Origin: Phaseolus vulgaris
Lineage: Eukaryota > Streptophyta > Magnoliopsida > Fabales > Fabaceae
Length of the DNA stretch: 64,000 nt
Direction of reading: 5' to 3'
Assembly: GCF_000499845.2 (NCBI RefSeq)
Contig: NC_023758.2
Location: 3,636,311 to 3,700,310, forward strand
Within the stretch, counting starts at the first letter, position 1; every line of letters begins with the position of its first letter. The notes beneath the pieces are model-generated. The model was not told the origin of the DNA, made no database searches, and saw only the letters and a program-made list of their open reading frames with translations. Made by a program: the position numbers and the translations under genes. Shown here in pieces: positions 1 through 10,686 of the stretch.

Positions 1-395
1 CTTTTCTATTTCAAGTTAACCAACTGGTGAAGATGCTCTGTTTTGCTTACAATTTCTTGTGGGAAATTGCTATTCTCCTTCCATTCTTTAAGTCAAGAAA
101 AAAAGGATTATAGATAGAGAAACTAAGTATGGAGCTGGAAGCATACAAAAAAGAAATATAATATAAACGCATGAGCTCAATCAAGCAATCCAGTCCTTAA
201 AAAAACCGTGACATTATTTATTGTGGATTATGCATTAAAGCTAAACCAATTATATATGTCAGATTGGAAGTCAACATGGTTTCTGTTATGTTGTGGTACT
301 ACTTGCCTGTTTCACAGAGGGAGGGAGAGAGGATAACTTTTTTTATGTTGTTTCAAATATTCTTTTTCACTCTTCTGGTGTAATTGTAACCACAG

Positions 396-1615
396 AAACT
401 TGTCATGATACTGAAGAACAAGAAAGCACTAGCAGTGAGGAACTTGATGAGTTGACAATTTCTCGAGACATTCCTCACCTCTATCCTCCTGAGCATATAT
501 CAGGTAATGAAGCGGTATCCAAATGGAAATTAAAAGGAAAGAGGAATAATCGTAATCTTGCAAAGAGGTTTGTTGGTGCTCCTGATGGGAGAGGTGTTGT
601 TTTTTATGGAGCAGATGTTGGAGGACCGAGAAGCCGTTTAAATCACAGGAGATTGGATCCAAGTTTGCATTACTATGTGAATGGTATTAGTGATGTTTTT
701 GATGACACAGATCAAAAGTTTGGGTTTGAAGATGAATATTCTCTAACCCCCAAAGCACTAGGAAAAGGTCAAAATAAAATTGGTCCCGGTGTTGAATGGG
801 ATGAATGGGCTCGGGAAGATCAGACTGCCTTCAAAGGATATTGGGAAAGTAAAGGGTGTGCTCCATTATATGGTGATCGCTATAATTTTGATGGAAGGAG
901 GTCGATGCTGGTTGATGTAGACTTGAAGGTTCAAGCAAGCTATAGGAAAGCGCCTGTCCCCATTGTTTCTATCACAAGTAAGCTAGATGGGAAGTCAATA
1001 ATAGGGCACCCAATCCAAATTGAAGCCCTTAAGGATGGTTCATCAGATAATCTTTTTTCTGTGGTTGATGACTTTAGTAACGAGGGGATTGGCTTTGAGG
1101 GAAGTAGTGTACTTCCACCAGCTTGGAGAACTGCAAGGAGAACAGCAAATTTTCGTGTTCCTCGTCCCCTTGTATTGTCATCTAATGGTGTTGAGAGTGA
1201 TGCAGATTTTTCCATAGATCAAGAAAGAAATATTGAATATAAGAAATTAAATGATGGAAGTTCCAGTCACAAGGCCAGCCTTTCCAGGAAGAGTGGCCTT
1301 AACAGTCCTGCGCCTTGGGTAGACAAGAAGTCCACAAAAAAGATGCCAAAGAAAGTGAGCTTGTCATCATCTAGTCAGAAAACTAGAACTCTGTCTTCAT
1401 TATCTATTGAAAGTAATCATGGTAAAAATCAATTACATGATAGAAGTTTTTATCAAACAAATAGGTTGATTAAACCAGAGATATCTGAGCTCACTACTGT
1501 CGCTTGCATACCAGTCAAATTAGTATTTAGTAGATTACTTGAGAAGATTAATAGGCCACCTTTAAAAGCAGCTACTAATGCAGCTTTGTCAAATACTGGT
1601 GTGGAGAGAAAATAA
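396..1615 (+). CDS. PWWP-domain protein (At1g51745-like), 3' terminal exon only
   Basis: This is the last coding exon of a gene that begins left of the window. I place its 5' edge at 396, after a pyrimidine/AG acceptor (tgtaaccacag), and the stop TAA at 1613-1615. The roughly 405 residues are hydrophilic and Ser-rich. They contain a basic block (KWKLKGKRNNRNLAKR) near residue 45, a WDEWAREDQ segment, and a conserved-looking end (ACIPVKLVFSRLLEKINRPP). That order matches the C-terminal region of plant Tudor/PWWP/MBT-superfamily proteins such as At1g51745 and At3g21295. The PWWP module itself, expected to be N-terminal, lies outside the window, so a chromatin-binding role is inferred from the family only. 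The frame is also open upstream to 293, but that stretch reads like intron (T-rich, no family similarity I can recognise). Confidence 0.75.
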
Positions 1616-4140
1616 TAGGTTACATGTACATTGTTTATATATGAGAACAATAATTTTAGCGGTGTTAGCAATTTGGGTATGTCTTGTTTCTAACAAAAGA
1701 GAAATCTTACGAGATTTATGGTTAGTTTTTTTTTTGGATGAATTTGTAGTATAGACCCCAATTCATCATGTAACTAGATAAAATATAAGGTGCATGAAGT
1801 TCATGCGTGAACCATTTTATTTTATATATATATTTGTCTTCTTGTCTTCTCCACCTTGACATTGCCCTTGGAAGCACTGTTTTTCTGTCTACTATATAGG
1901 TTTTTGATGGCACCTTGATCAAGTTAGTTCAGGTTTTTTCACCTCACTTTTTGCAAGTATGTTCTATACACTTTTGTATAAACTTTTCTATGATTACTTC
2001 TAACAGAGAAAAATATGAAAAAAAGTTAATTTTTTTATAAATTAAAATTAGTTTTTATATGAATTAAAAATATAGATCTAGAAAAGCTGTATAATATAAA
2101 ATAATTTATACAAAAATTAGTTTTAGTATGCAAGGAAGTTAATTTTTTTATGGAAAATATTGTTCAAATATCAAAACTGAATAAGATTTCATTGGATAGT
2201 GTAGTAATGCAAATACTCAATTTTGTGACAATAGTAGAGAAATTTGTCTAAAAGCAAAATCTGAATAAGATTTCATTGAACAGAAAATGAATTAGACTTG
2301 GAATGAAATCAATCTGCTTCAAAAACTGTTGCTACTTCGAAGCTTTAATTAAAAAAAATAGTTTTTAAGGGTTACATTTAAAAGAAAACTGTTTTTATTT
2401 AATCATCAAATCTAAAGTTCAAGATGATATTAATTTTGTTGTCATTTATAATTATAATCTTATGTAACTTTTAACTAATTATTTAATTAATTTACATATT
2501 ATACACATTATTGGGATATCAAAGTAAAAAGTCTTATAAACATTTTATTAAAATCAATAAAAAATTACTGTATTTATTGGGATTGGGATACTTAGAAAAA
2601 AAAAATGCAGTCCTTTTGTAATAAAAAGTATTTGTTTAATGTCAATTTACTACTACCGAAACTAATTCATATACACATTATAATAACCAATTTTAACCAA
2701 AAATAATTATACTCAGCTTTGAAATAGATGGGATCTTAAACTTGATTTGCCATTCAAAATCAAAATCACACGGTAAAAGTATCATCATGGGATGCACCAA
2801 TGTACCACAGACAAATGTCCAACCAAAATGTGAAGCAAATAGTGATTTTACACTTTGAGGAACTGCTAGAAAGTGATTTTACACTTTTACACATTGATAC
2901 ATATTCAAAAACTGTTTTCCAAATTATTATCTATTATTAAAAAATAACTTTAACTGTAACTCAATCTTATGAATCCGATATTTAAAAAGTAATGTTTGCG
3001 TCATATATGTCAACTTGTGTGAGAATACATATTATTGATGGTCGATAATGAATGACCTAAAAAACTTAACAAACACTTGTTAAATTAAACTCATAAAGAT
3101 TTTGATACTATATTAAAAAGTGAACTTTAAGTCTAATTCAATCCTATATCTCATTTGATCGTTAACCCTATCAATTTGATTTTTTCTTTTTCCTGAAAAA
3201 TTCAAGTTGATCTAGGGTTTATTAAACAACATTTCATATATATAAAAAAAAGTTAAGAAATCATTTCTAATTCAAAAACTTTTAACATTAAGTTTGAGAG
3301 TTTTTTTTTTATATATATATTGTAATAATTTTTAGTTACCTCAATTTAAGATATATTCACATTTATTTACATTTATTTGTAACACTATTGTGGTAGCCGA
3401 CTCTTCTTTTGTATATATTAATCTTCAAACACATTTTTCTCAATGTGAAAAAATTAAAAAATTATTTATAATTTAAATTTTGTTAACATTAAGTTTATGA
3501 ATTTTTTTAATATATTATTTTTCAATTACATTTAATTTAAGATAAATAGAGATTTACTGAGTAAAAACACAATTTTTTTTATATATTGATCTTCAAACAC
3601 ATTTTTATTTAATACGAGACAAACTCACACTTAATTGTAAATGTATTTTTGTTGATCAATATAAGCTTTGTAGATTATCGATTTAGAAATTAGTTGACAT
3701 TTTGAATAAAATTATTTCTTTCATTTAAGTTTTTTTTTTAATTTACAAGATTTAAATTTAATTTAAATGATTGTTTTAGTTGTCCATAGGATTATTATCA
3801 CCTACTTGATAATGATAAAATAATTCATCTGAATAATTTAAAATGTCCTTGTTAGATTTCTCTTATTGATAATGTCCTTTAAAACTTTGACATTTTTTTA
3901 TTTTTGAAGACTACCATAGAAAATAAATAAAATACGAATAGTTTTATTTTCAGGGTAACAAATACACATAATAAACGAGTATTTCTGATTAAAAACATTT
4001 ATTTAAATATAAAAGATATATAGTTTTGGAAATATTTAGTTGTATTAGCTGCAAAATGAATTTTGTTTCTGCGACGTTGTTATATTGTTTGTTATTTGTA
4101 ATGCGACACTGAAAGCAGTTCCGTTTTGGTGTGTTTGTCG
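1616..4140. other. AT-rich intergenic DNA between the PWWP gene and RH42
   Basis: No gene is supported here. The first 250-300 bases are probably the 3' UTR of the PWWP gene. The rest is strongly AT-rich with homopolymer runs and no credible open frame. A duplicated segment (listed separately, 3237-3610) is the only internal structure I see. Base composition rises sharply in GC from about 4060, where the RH42 leader begins. Confidence 0.7.
3237..3610. repeat. Imperfect tandem duplication, about 190-bp unit
   Basis: Two diverged copies lie head to tail. Each holds an 'aacattaagttt' block followed by a T-run, an 'aatttaagata' block and a terminal 'tcttcaaacacatttt' block (near 3423-3438 and 3590-3605). 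Spacing between the shared blocks is similar but indels separate the copies. It looks like an old local duplication in non-coding DNA; no coding content is visible. Confidence 0.45.
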
Positions 4141-4245
4141 CCGCCGCGAGGGAGTGCGGTGCCCTAGTTATCGAGCTTCGCTTCTACGCGACTGAGAAAT
4201 TCATTTGTTTCTCTCTACCGTTCCGATTTTGAAACTGGTTGCGAG

Positions 4246-4639
4246 GTTCGCACTTCTCTCTATCTTTTCAATACTATGCTTTTTGTTTTACCTGCTCTGT
4301 TCATTTGCATTTCGATTCAAATTCATTTCAGCGTTCTTCCGTGCTCGACTCTGTCACGTGAATTCGAATCCTAGTTTACGGTTGAAAATTCTTGATATGC
4401 TCTGTTTCCGCTTGATGCCATGCCGTGTTTTTCCATTTCCCGATTTGCATTGATGCGACGAAATATTCTGTATGCATATGATTTTCCTTTATTAAGTTGT
4501 TGTTGTTGTTGTAATTGCTTTGAAACACTCTGTGCTTACATTTGAGTATGGTTGCGGAATGAATTTCTCTCCTAGGGTTTAGGAATACTGTGTGTTTGCA
4601 GTATGTTGGTGTTACTAACGTGTAGGTGTGAATTTGTAG
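4246..4639 (+). other. Probable 5' UTR intron of RH42
   Basis: A GC-richer leader (about 4130-4245) is followed by a T-rich stretch ending in tttgtag at 4639, nine bases before the RH42 start codon. The donor GTTCGC at 4246 is weak. The intron is inferred from composition and from the common presence of leader introns in plant DEAD-box genes; cDNA would settle the donor. Confidence 0.45.
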
Positions 4640-4648
4640 GAGGGAACA

Positions 4649-7600
4649 ATGGATGAGGGAAAGCATAGATCGAGGAAAGAAATTCATGAGGTGAAAGATG
4701 GGGATTCTAAGAGGAGTCACCGCGACCGTGACCGTGATAGAACTGGAGAAAGGGGTAAGGATAAAAACGACGGGAGGCACAGGGATAGGGAGAAGAGGGA
4801 TCGTGAGTCACGAAAACCTGAAAGAGAGAGGAGTACTGATTCTGAAGAGAAGCATGATCGAGACAGGGAGAAGCGCAAAGATAAAGATAAGGATGTGGAG
4901 AGAGAAAGAGGTCGAGAGAAGAAAAGGGAAAGGGATAGGGAAGACAGGGAGAAGACAGACAGAGTAAAGGAAAAAGAGAAAGAGAGGGAAAGAAAAGAAG
5001 ATAAGGAGAGGATTAGAGAGAGGGAAAGGGAAAGGAGGGATCATGAGAGAGAGAAGGAAAAGGAAAGAGAAAGGGCGAGGAGAGCACGAGAGAGGGAGAA
5101 GCGTAGAGAAGTTGATAGTGATTACAGTGATGGTGAATCTAGGGAGAGGGATAGAAAGCGGCACAGGAAGGAAGATGGTTATTACAAGAAGAGAGAGAGG
5201 GAAAGAAGCGTCAGCAAGCCAAGCAGGCAATCTGAGGAACATGAAGGAAGCCCAAGAAAAAAGAGTGTTGGAGATGATTCAGATACCAAAGATGGAGAGA
5301 TAAAACCTACCCGTGAAGAGGAGATGGAAAATGAACAGAAGAGGTTGGATGAAGAAATAGAAAAGCGGAGGAGGAGAGTTCAAGAGTGGCAAGAGCTGAG
5401 AAGGAAGAAAGAAGAAGCAGAAAGAGAAAAGCATGGTGAAGTAAGTGCTAATGAACCTGAGTCTGGAAAGACCTGGACACTAGAAGGGGAATCTGATGAC
5501 GAAGAAGGACCGGGAACAGAGAAGCAAGATACAGGTATGGATGTAGATGAAGATGACAAACCTGCTGATATGGAACCTAAGGATGTGATGGAGGTAGACA
5601 CGGATAATGGGACAATTGCATCTGATTTACAGGAGGGAACTGCTGGTACACCTGAAGATGATGAAATAGATCCATTGGATGCTTTCATGAATTCTATGGT
5701 TCTACCTGAAGTTGAAAAGCTGAACAATGCTGTGACATCAGTAATTTCTGATAAAGCCGTTGACATAAAAGCCAAAGATAAAGGGAATGAGCAAAGTCGT
5801 GGTACACAGTCAAGGAAAGGTTCAAATAAGTCTATTGGCAGAATAATTCCTGGTGAAGAGTCTGACTCAGATTATGCTGATGATGAAGTTGAGAGGGATC
5901 CATTGGATGAAGATGATGATGAGTTCATGAAAAGAGTGAAGAAAACCAAAGCCGAGAAGCTTTCTTTAGTTGACCACTCAAAGATTGACTATGAACCATT
6001 CAAGAAAACTTTTTATATTGAAGTGAAGGAGATGTCGAAGATGACTCCAGAAGAAGCTGCAGTATACAGGAAGCAGTTGGAATTGAAGATACATGGAAAG
6101 GATGTGCCAAAGCCTATAAAATCATGGCACCAGACTGGACTTGGTAGCAAAGTTTTGGAGACAATAAAGAAGATGAACTTTGAAAAGCCGATGCCTATTC
6201 AAGCTCAGGCTCTCCCTGTAATCATGAGTGGCCGAGATTGCATAGGGATTGCTAAAACTGGGTCAGGCAAAACACTTGCTTTTGTTCTGCCAATGCTGAG
6301 GCATATCAAGGATCAGCCACCAGTTGTTGCCGGAGATGGACCTATTGGGCTTATTATGGCCCCTACAAGGGAACTTGTTCAACAGATTCACAGTGATATA
6401 AAAAAATTTGCTAAGATACTAGGTCTCAGGTGCGTGCCTGTGTATGGAGGCTCCGGTGTTGCTCAACAAATTAGTGAGTTGAAACGTGGTGCTGAGATAG
6501 TGGTTTGTACTCCAGGTAGGATGATTGACATATTATGCACCAGTAGTGGAAAAATAACTAACTTGCGTAGAGTCACTTATCTGGTTATGGATGAGGCTGA
6601 TCGAATGTTTGACATGGGCTTTGAACCTCAAATTGCACGAATTGTTCAGAATATTCGTCCAGATCGTCAAACAGTTCTTTTCTCTGCAACTTTCCCCCGC
6701 CAGGTTGAAATTCTGGCTCGGAAGGTTTTGAATAAACCTGTTGAAATTCAAGTTGGCGGGAGGAGTGTAGTGAACAAAGACATATTACAGCTAGTTGAGG
6801 TGAGACCAGATAATGAAAGGTTCCTTAGACTCTTAGAAATATTGGGGGAATGGTACGAGAAAGGAAAGATCCTGATATTTGTTCACTCCCAGGAGAAATG
6901 TGATAGTTTGTTCAAGGATCTGCTCAGGCATGGTTATCCATGCCTTTCTCTTCACGGGGCTAAGGACCAGACAGACCGAGAATCCACAATATCTGACTTT
7001 AAAAGCAATGTCTGCAGTTTGTTGGTTGCAACAAGTATTGCTGCCAGGGGATTAGATGTTAAGGAGCTAGAATTAGTGATCAATTTTGATGTTCCTAACC
7101 ACTACGAAGATTATGTACACCGAGTTGGGCGCACTGGACGAGCTGGTCGAAAGGGTTGTGCCATTACATTTATATCTGAGGAAGAGGCAAGATATGCACC
7201 TGATCTGCTGAAAGCCTTGGAATTATCTGAGCAGACTGTTCCCAATGATCTGAAAACTCTTGCTGATGGCTTTATGGCAAAGGTGAATCAAGGACTGGAG
7301 CAAGCCCACGGGACTGGTTATGGAGGCAGTGGCTTTAAATTTAATGAAGAGGAAGATGAGGTGAGGAGAGCAGCAAAGAAAGCACAAGCCAAGGAATATG
7401 GGTTTGAAGAAGACAAGTCAGATTCCGAAGATGAAGATGAAGGTATTCGGAAGGCAGGAGGTGATATCTCACAGCATCCTGCTTTTGCTCAGATTCTTGC
7501 TGCCACTAAAGTTAATGCTCCTGCATTGCCTACTCCCATCTCTGCTGCTCAGCTGATTTCTAATGGAGGACTGCCTGTTTCTTTTCCGTCTGTACTTGGT

Positions 7601-8038
7601 CTCCAGACCCCCGCAGTCTTGCCTGGTACTGGGCTACCCCTTGCTGCAAATGATGGCGCAGCTCGAGCAGCTCTAGCTGCTATGAACTTGCATCGCAACA
7701 TAGAAAAAATACAATCAGAAGCATTACCAGAGCATTATGAGGCTGAGTTGGAAATAAATGATTTCCCCCAGAATGCTCGCTGGAAAGTTACGCATAAGGA
7801 AACATTAGGCCCCATATCTGATTGGACTGGAGCTGCCATTACCACCAGGGGGCAGTTCTTCCCACCTGGAAAAATCCCAGGACCTGGAGAACGCAAACTC
7901 TACTTGTTCATTGAAGGTCCTACCGAGCAGTCTGTTAAGACAGCTAAAGCACAATTGAAGCGTGTTTTGGAAGACATCACAAATCAGGCTTTGCAACTTC
8001 CTGGTGGAAATCAACCGGGCAAATACTCTGTTGTATAA
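4649..8038 (+). CDS. RH42: DEAD-box ATP-dependent RNA helicase 42 (Prp5/DDX46 type, RCF1)
   Basis: A 1129-residue protein encoded by one uninterrupted exon. Residues 1-260 are an Arg/Asp/Glu/Lys-rich, RS-like low-complexity region, typical of splicing helicases. Two DPLD motifs follow (near residues 341 and 417); in Prp5 proteins this motif contacts the U2 snRNP SF3b complex. The helicase core shows the Q-motif region, motif I AKTGSGKT (535-542), DEAD (648-651), SAT (679-681) and HRVGRTGR (824-831), all intact. The C-terminal 250 residues match the conserved plant/animal extension of DDX46. The expected role is ATP-dependent remodelling of U2 snRNP during pre-spliceosome assembly in the nucleus; the Arabidopsis ortholog RCF1 affects cold-responsive gene splicing. 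The start is supported by the family-like MDEGK opening and by a stop-rich upstream leader. Several long ORFs on the other frames across 4698-5303 are shadows of the purine-rich N-terminus. Confidence 0.95.
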   Translation: MDEGKHRSRKEIHEVKDGDSKRSHRDRDRDRTGERGKDKNDGRHRDREKRDRESRKPERERSTDSEEKHDRDREKRKDKDKDVERERGREKKRERDREDREKTDRVKEKEKERERKEDKERIRERERERRDHEREKEKERERARRAREREKRREVDSDYSDGESRERDRKRHRKEDGYYKKRERERSVSKPSRQSEEHEGSPRKKSVGDDSDTKDGEIKPTREEEMENEQKRLDEEIEKRRRRVQEWQELRRKKEEAEREKHGEVSANEPESGKTWTLEGESDDEEGPGTEKQDTGMDVDEDDKPADMEPKDVMEVDTDNGTIASDLQEGTAGTPEDDEIDPLDAFMNSMVLPEVEKLNNAVTSVISDKAVDIKAKDKGNEQSRGTQSRKGSNKSIGRIIPGEESDSDYADDEVERDPLDEDDDEFMKRVKKTKAEKLSLVDHSKIDYEPFKKTFYIEVKEMSKMTPEEAAVYRKQLELKIHGKDVPKPIKSWHQTGLGSKVLETIKKMNFEKPMPIQAQALPVIMSGRDCIGIAKTGSGKTLAFVLPMLRHIKDQPPVVAGDGPIGLIMAPTRELVQQIHSDIKKFAKILGLRCVPVYGGSGVAQQISELKRGAEIVVCTPGRMIDILCTSSGKITNLRRVTYLVMDEADRMFDMGFEPQIARIVQNIRPDRQTVLFSATFPRQVEILARKVLNKPVEIQVGGRSVVNKDILQLVEVRPDNERFLRLLEILGEWYEKGKILIFVHSQEKCDSLFKDLLRHGYPCLSLHGAKDQTDRESTISDFKSNVCSLLVATSIAARGLDVKELELVINFDVPNHYEDYVHRVGRTGRAGRKGCAITFISEEEARYAPDLLKALELSEQTVPNDLKTLADGFMAKVNQGLEQAHGTGYGGSGFKFNEEEDEVRRAAKKAQAKEYGFEEDKSDSEDEDEGIRKAGGDISQHPAFAQILAATKVNAPALPTPISAAQLISNGGLPVSFPSVLGLQTPAVLPGTGLPLAANDGAARAALAAMNLHRNIEKIQSEALPEHYEAELEINDFPQNARWKVTHKETLGPISDWTGAAITTRGQFFPPGKIPGPGERKLYLFIEGPTEQSVKTAKAQLKRVLEDITNQALQLPGGNQPGKYSVV

Positions 8039-10590
8039 AGGGTAAGATCCCATTCTAATGGATCCCAGTGTTGCTAATTTCATTATCATGGCTGTTTTAT
8101 AGGCTTTATGCATGGTACATACCTCTGAAGGGATGTCCGTTTTTGAAGTTATTCTTTTTCTGTTTTCTATTTTATTTTTTATTATAGCCAGTAGGTGTAT
8201 AATTATCCCTGGTTGGATGATTTGATTATATTTAAGTGGCTTTCTCCTATCTCCTCTTTAGGTAGACATTCTTTTGGTTCAGAACGGATATAGATACTGT
8301 TTTTATGGGTTTAAATTGGAAAGGGAAATGATGCTATGACTATCCTGCAACTTTTGATGTGATGGATTTAGATATAAATATATATAATAAATGATAAATT
8401 TGTAATTAAGTGATATAAAAAATTATTAAAATAATAGTATTGAAGGTTGTAACGTGGTTGTATAAAAAATGTATAAAAAATTGTAAGTTGTCAATGTATC
8501 GTTACTGTAAAACAAACTTGATTTATTTTATCAGATGTCTTAGCAATCTGGTGATATATTTGTTTAGTGATGCTTTTGTTTAGTTATTATTTTTTAAAAG
8601 GTTCTGCTACCTAAGTAAATCTACTTTTGGTAGTCAACGTGAAGGCGTAGTGGGACTCTGTTAAACAATCTTGTCTCGCGCCCCCAATCTGGGACGAGTT
8701 GCACCTATTGTCTGCCTTTCTTGTCCATTCGTTGTCATACAGGTATGGATATTATTGTAGAAAGTCCGTGCCATCGTTTTTTTCCCTCTCAGTGTGTTTG
8801 CACCTATGAAACTTCCATCATCTTTTTTTGTGCGTATCAGCTAATGTCAAGCAAGATTATTATTATTTTTTTAATTTTAATTGTGCAAAATCTCTATCTT
8901 TTTTATTGTTACCTTGTTGATCATTCACTGTTGGTGCAGGTGGTCTTTTAACCTATGCTTATCGCGCTTGCGTCGTGACTGTCTAAGGTGGTGATCGTGG
9001 TGCGACTTTTATTTTATCTTGGTTCTGTTTGATTTGAGGCAACCATTCTCTAAACTCAGATTTTTCTTCTTCTGTTATCTCATGTACCAGTTGTAGAATT
9101 GATGATATTTTTACGTGTTCATTTATCTGATTATACGCATGTATCTTTCAGGTTTTGATTCGGTGTCCTTTTGTAAGGGAAACAAGATTAGATGGAGAGT
9201 CAGTTATTAATTGATTTGCCTTATCATCACTGTATTTCACCACATGTATCATAATAGAATATATATCTTTCTAACTAGTTATATCTACATAACACCCATA
9301 AAATCTTTGGAATTGTATTGCTCCTGAAACTCATCAATTCTATTTTCTGTTGTAATTCTTCGGAATAATTCTTATTATGTTTGCTCCAAAAAGTGTTTTC
9401 AGGAATTATGGATGAAAAACTCCCAATTTTTAAATTACTGAACATTATCTGGACCCTGGAGCTATATTTATATGTACTCATGGCACTGTTCTGATTTAAG
9501 TGATTTTTATTTTTACAAGTACAGTGTTTTTTTAGAAAATAACCAATTTTTTTTTTATAACTGATTACTGTTTGATGGGATATCATAGTGACTAAATATT
9601 TTAATACTTGGACATGATATTTATTTTTGATTGGTGTTATAATAATACAAGTATTATGACAAATTACCATTTTTCAACTTGAAATTTTAAAAGAATAGAT
9701 CAAAGTTCTTTCATGAGATACTAAATAGAGTTAATTTCCATGCATAATAATTTCGATACAAAAAAATGGAAATTATTACTACCAAAAAACTTTTATTTAA
9801 TTGAAATGTTTAAAATAATTATAAAAACCAACTTACTTATCATATACTTATTTGGATGAGTGTATTTTTCAACCTTGGGAGTACGTGTTAGTTAGGTTTT
9901 TAAGTATTATCTTCCTCCTAAATATATTTTACTTTTAACTATTTTAATGAAAGAGGTGTAATGATAGAAATTAACCATGGAAAAATTGTCTTTTAATGTG
10001 ACTTAGAGATGAGTTTAATCGTCAAACTATTAATTGTCTTGATTATACATATTATCAATTTTAATTTTCAATAAACAATTGGTATTGGGAAACATTTTCA
10101 TTAAGAAAATATAGCATATATTAATTATTAACAAAAGGATAAATTAAATTCTTAGTCTCATTCAAAAGAGTGTCTACTTCTAGTTCATATTTTGATTCGT
10201 CAAGTTAAAAAAGAAAATTTATTCTGTTTGTAATTTATGTTCGTTTCGGTGTAAAAACGAGAGACTAATTGGTTTTGATAAAGAAAAGTAAATTTAACTA
10301 ACCTTTAATAACATTTAAAAATGAAAATCCAATAATTCAATAACTTACTTGTAAAATAGAGTGTAATTTAAACCATTCAAAGGCAGGGGTTATTTGCATT
10401 TCCCCTCTTAATTTTTTAAATACCGTTGAGGATATTTTTTTAAAATAAAGATATTGATTAATTCTTTTACAACAAATTTGTATAAATAAATGAATAAATT
10501 AAAATGAGATAAAAATAAATATTGTTTTGAACCTTACTAATGATAGTTATTTTTTTCTTCTTTAAAAAATACAACATTTAAAAGAAAACC
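8039..10590. other. 3' UTR of RH42 and intergenic DNA before DPH1
   Basis: The first few hundred bases are likely the RH42 3' UTR. A stretch from about 8600 to 9200 is less AT-rich than its surroundings and contains splice-like sites (tacag|gtatgg near 8740, gtgcag|gtgg near 8940), so it may be a spliced 3' UTR or a non-coding transcript, but no protein is supported. From 9250 to 10590 the DNA is AT-rich and featureless to me. Confidence 0.5.
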
Positions 10591-10601
10591 GAGGAAGTGA
10601 A

Positions 10602-10609
10602 GTATAAAA
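10602..10609 (+). promoter_or_regulatory. TATA box candidate for DPH1
   Basis: A GTATAAAA element lies about 80 bases upstream of the DPH1 start codon, followed by a purine-rich leader (agaaagaagaagagata) typical of plant 5' UTRs. Assigned by position and motif only. Confidence 0.5.
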
Positions 10610-10686
10610 ACATTTTTCATTCATAAAATAAGAGATTTGGTGTGAGTAGAAAGAAAGCAGAGAGAAAGAAGAAGAGATAGATAACA

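Noticed and set aside
4808..5242. A 144-residue minus-strand ORF opposite the RH42 N-terminus
   Set aside because: It is the complement of the purine-rich RS-like coding repeat and has no independent features.
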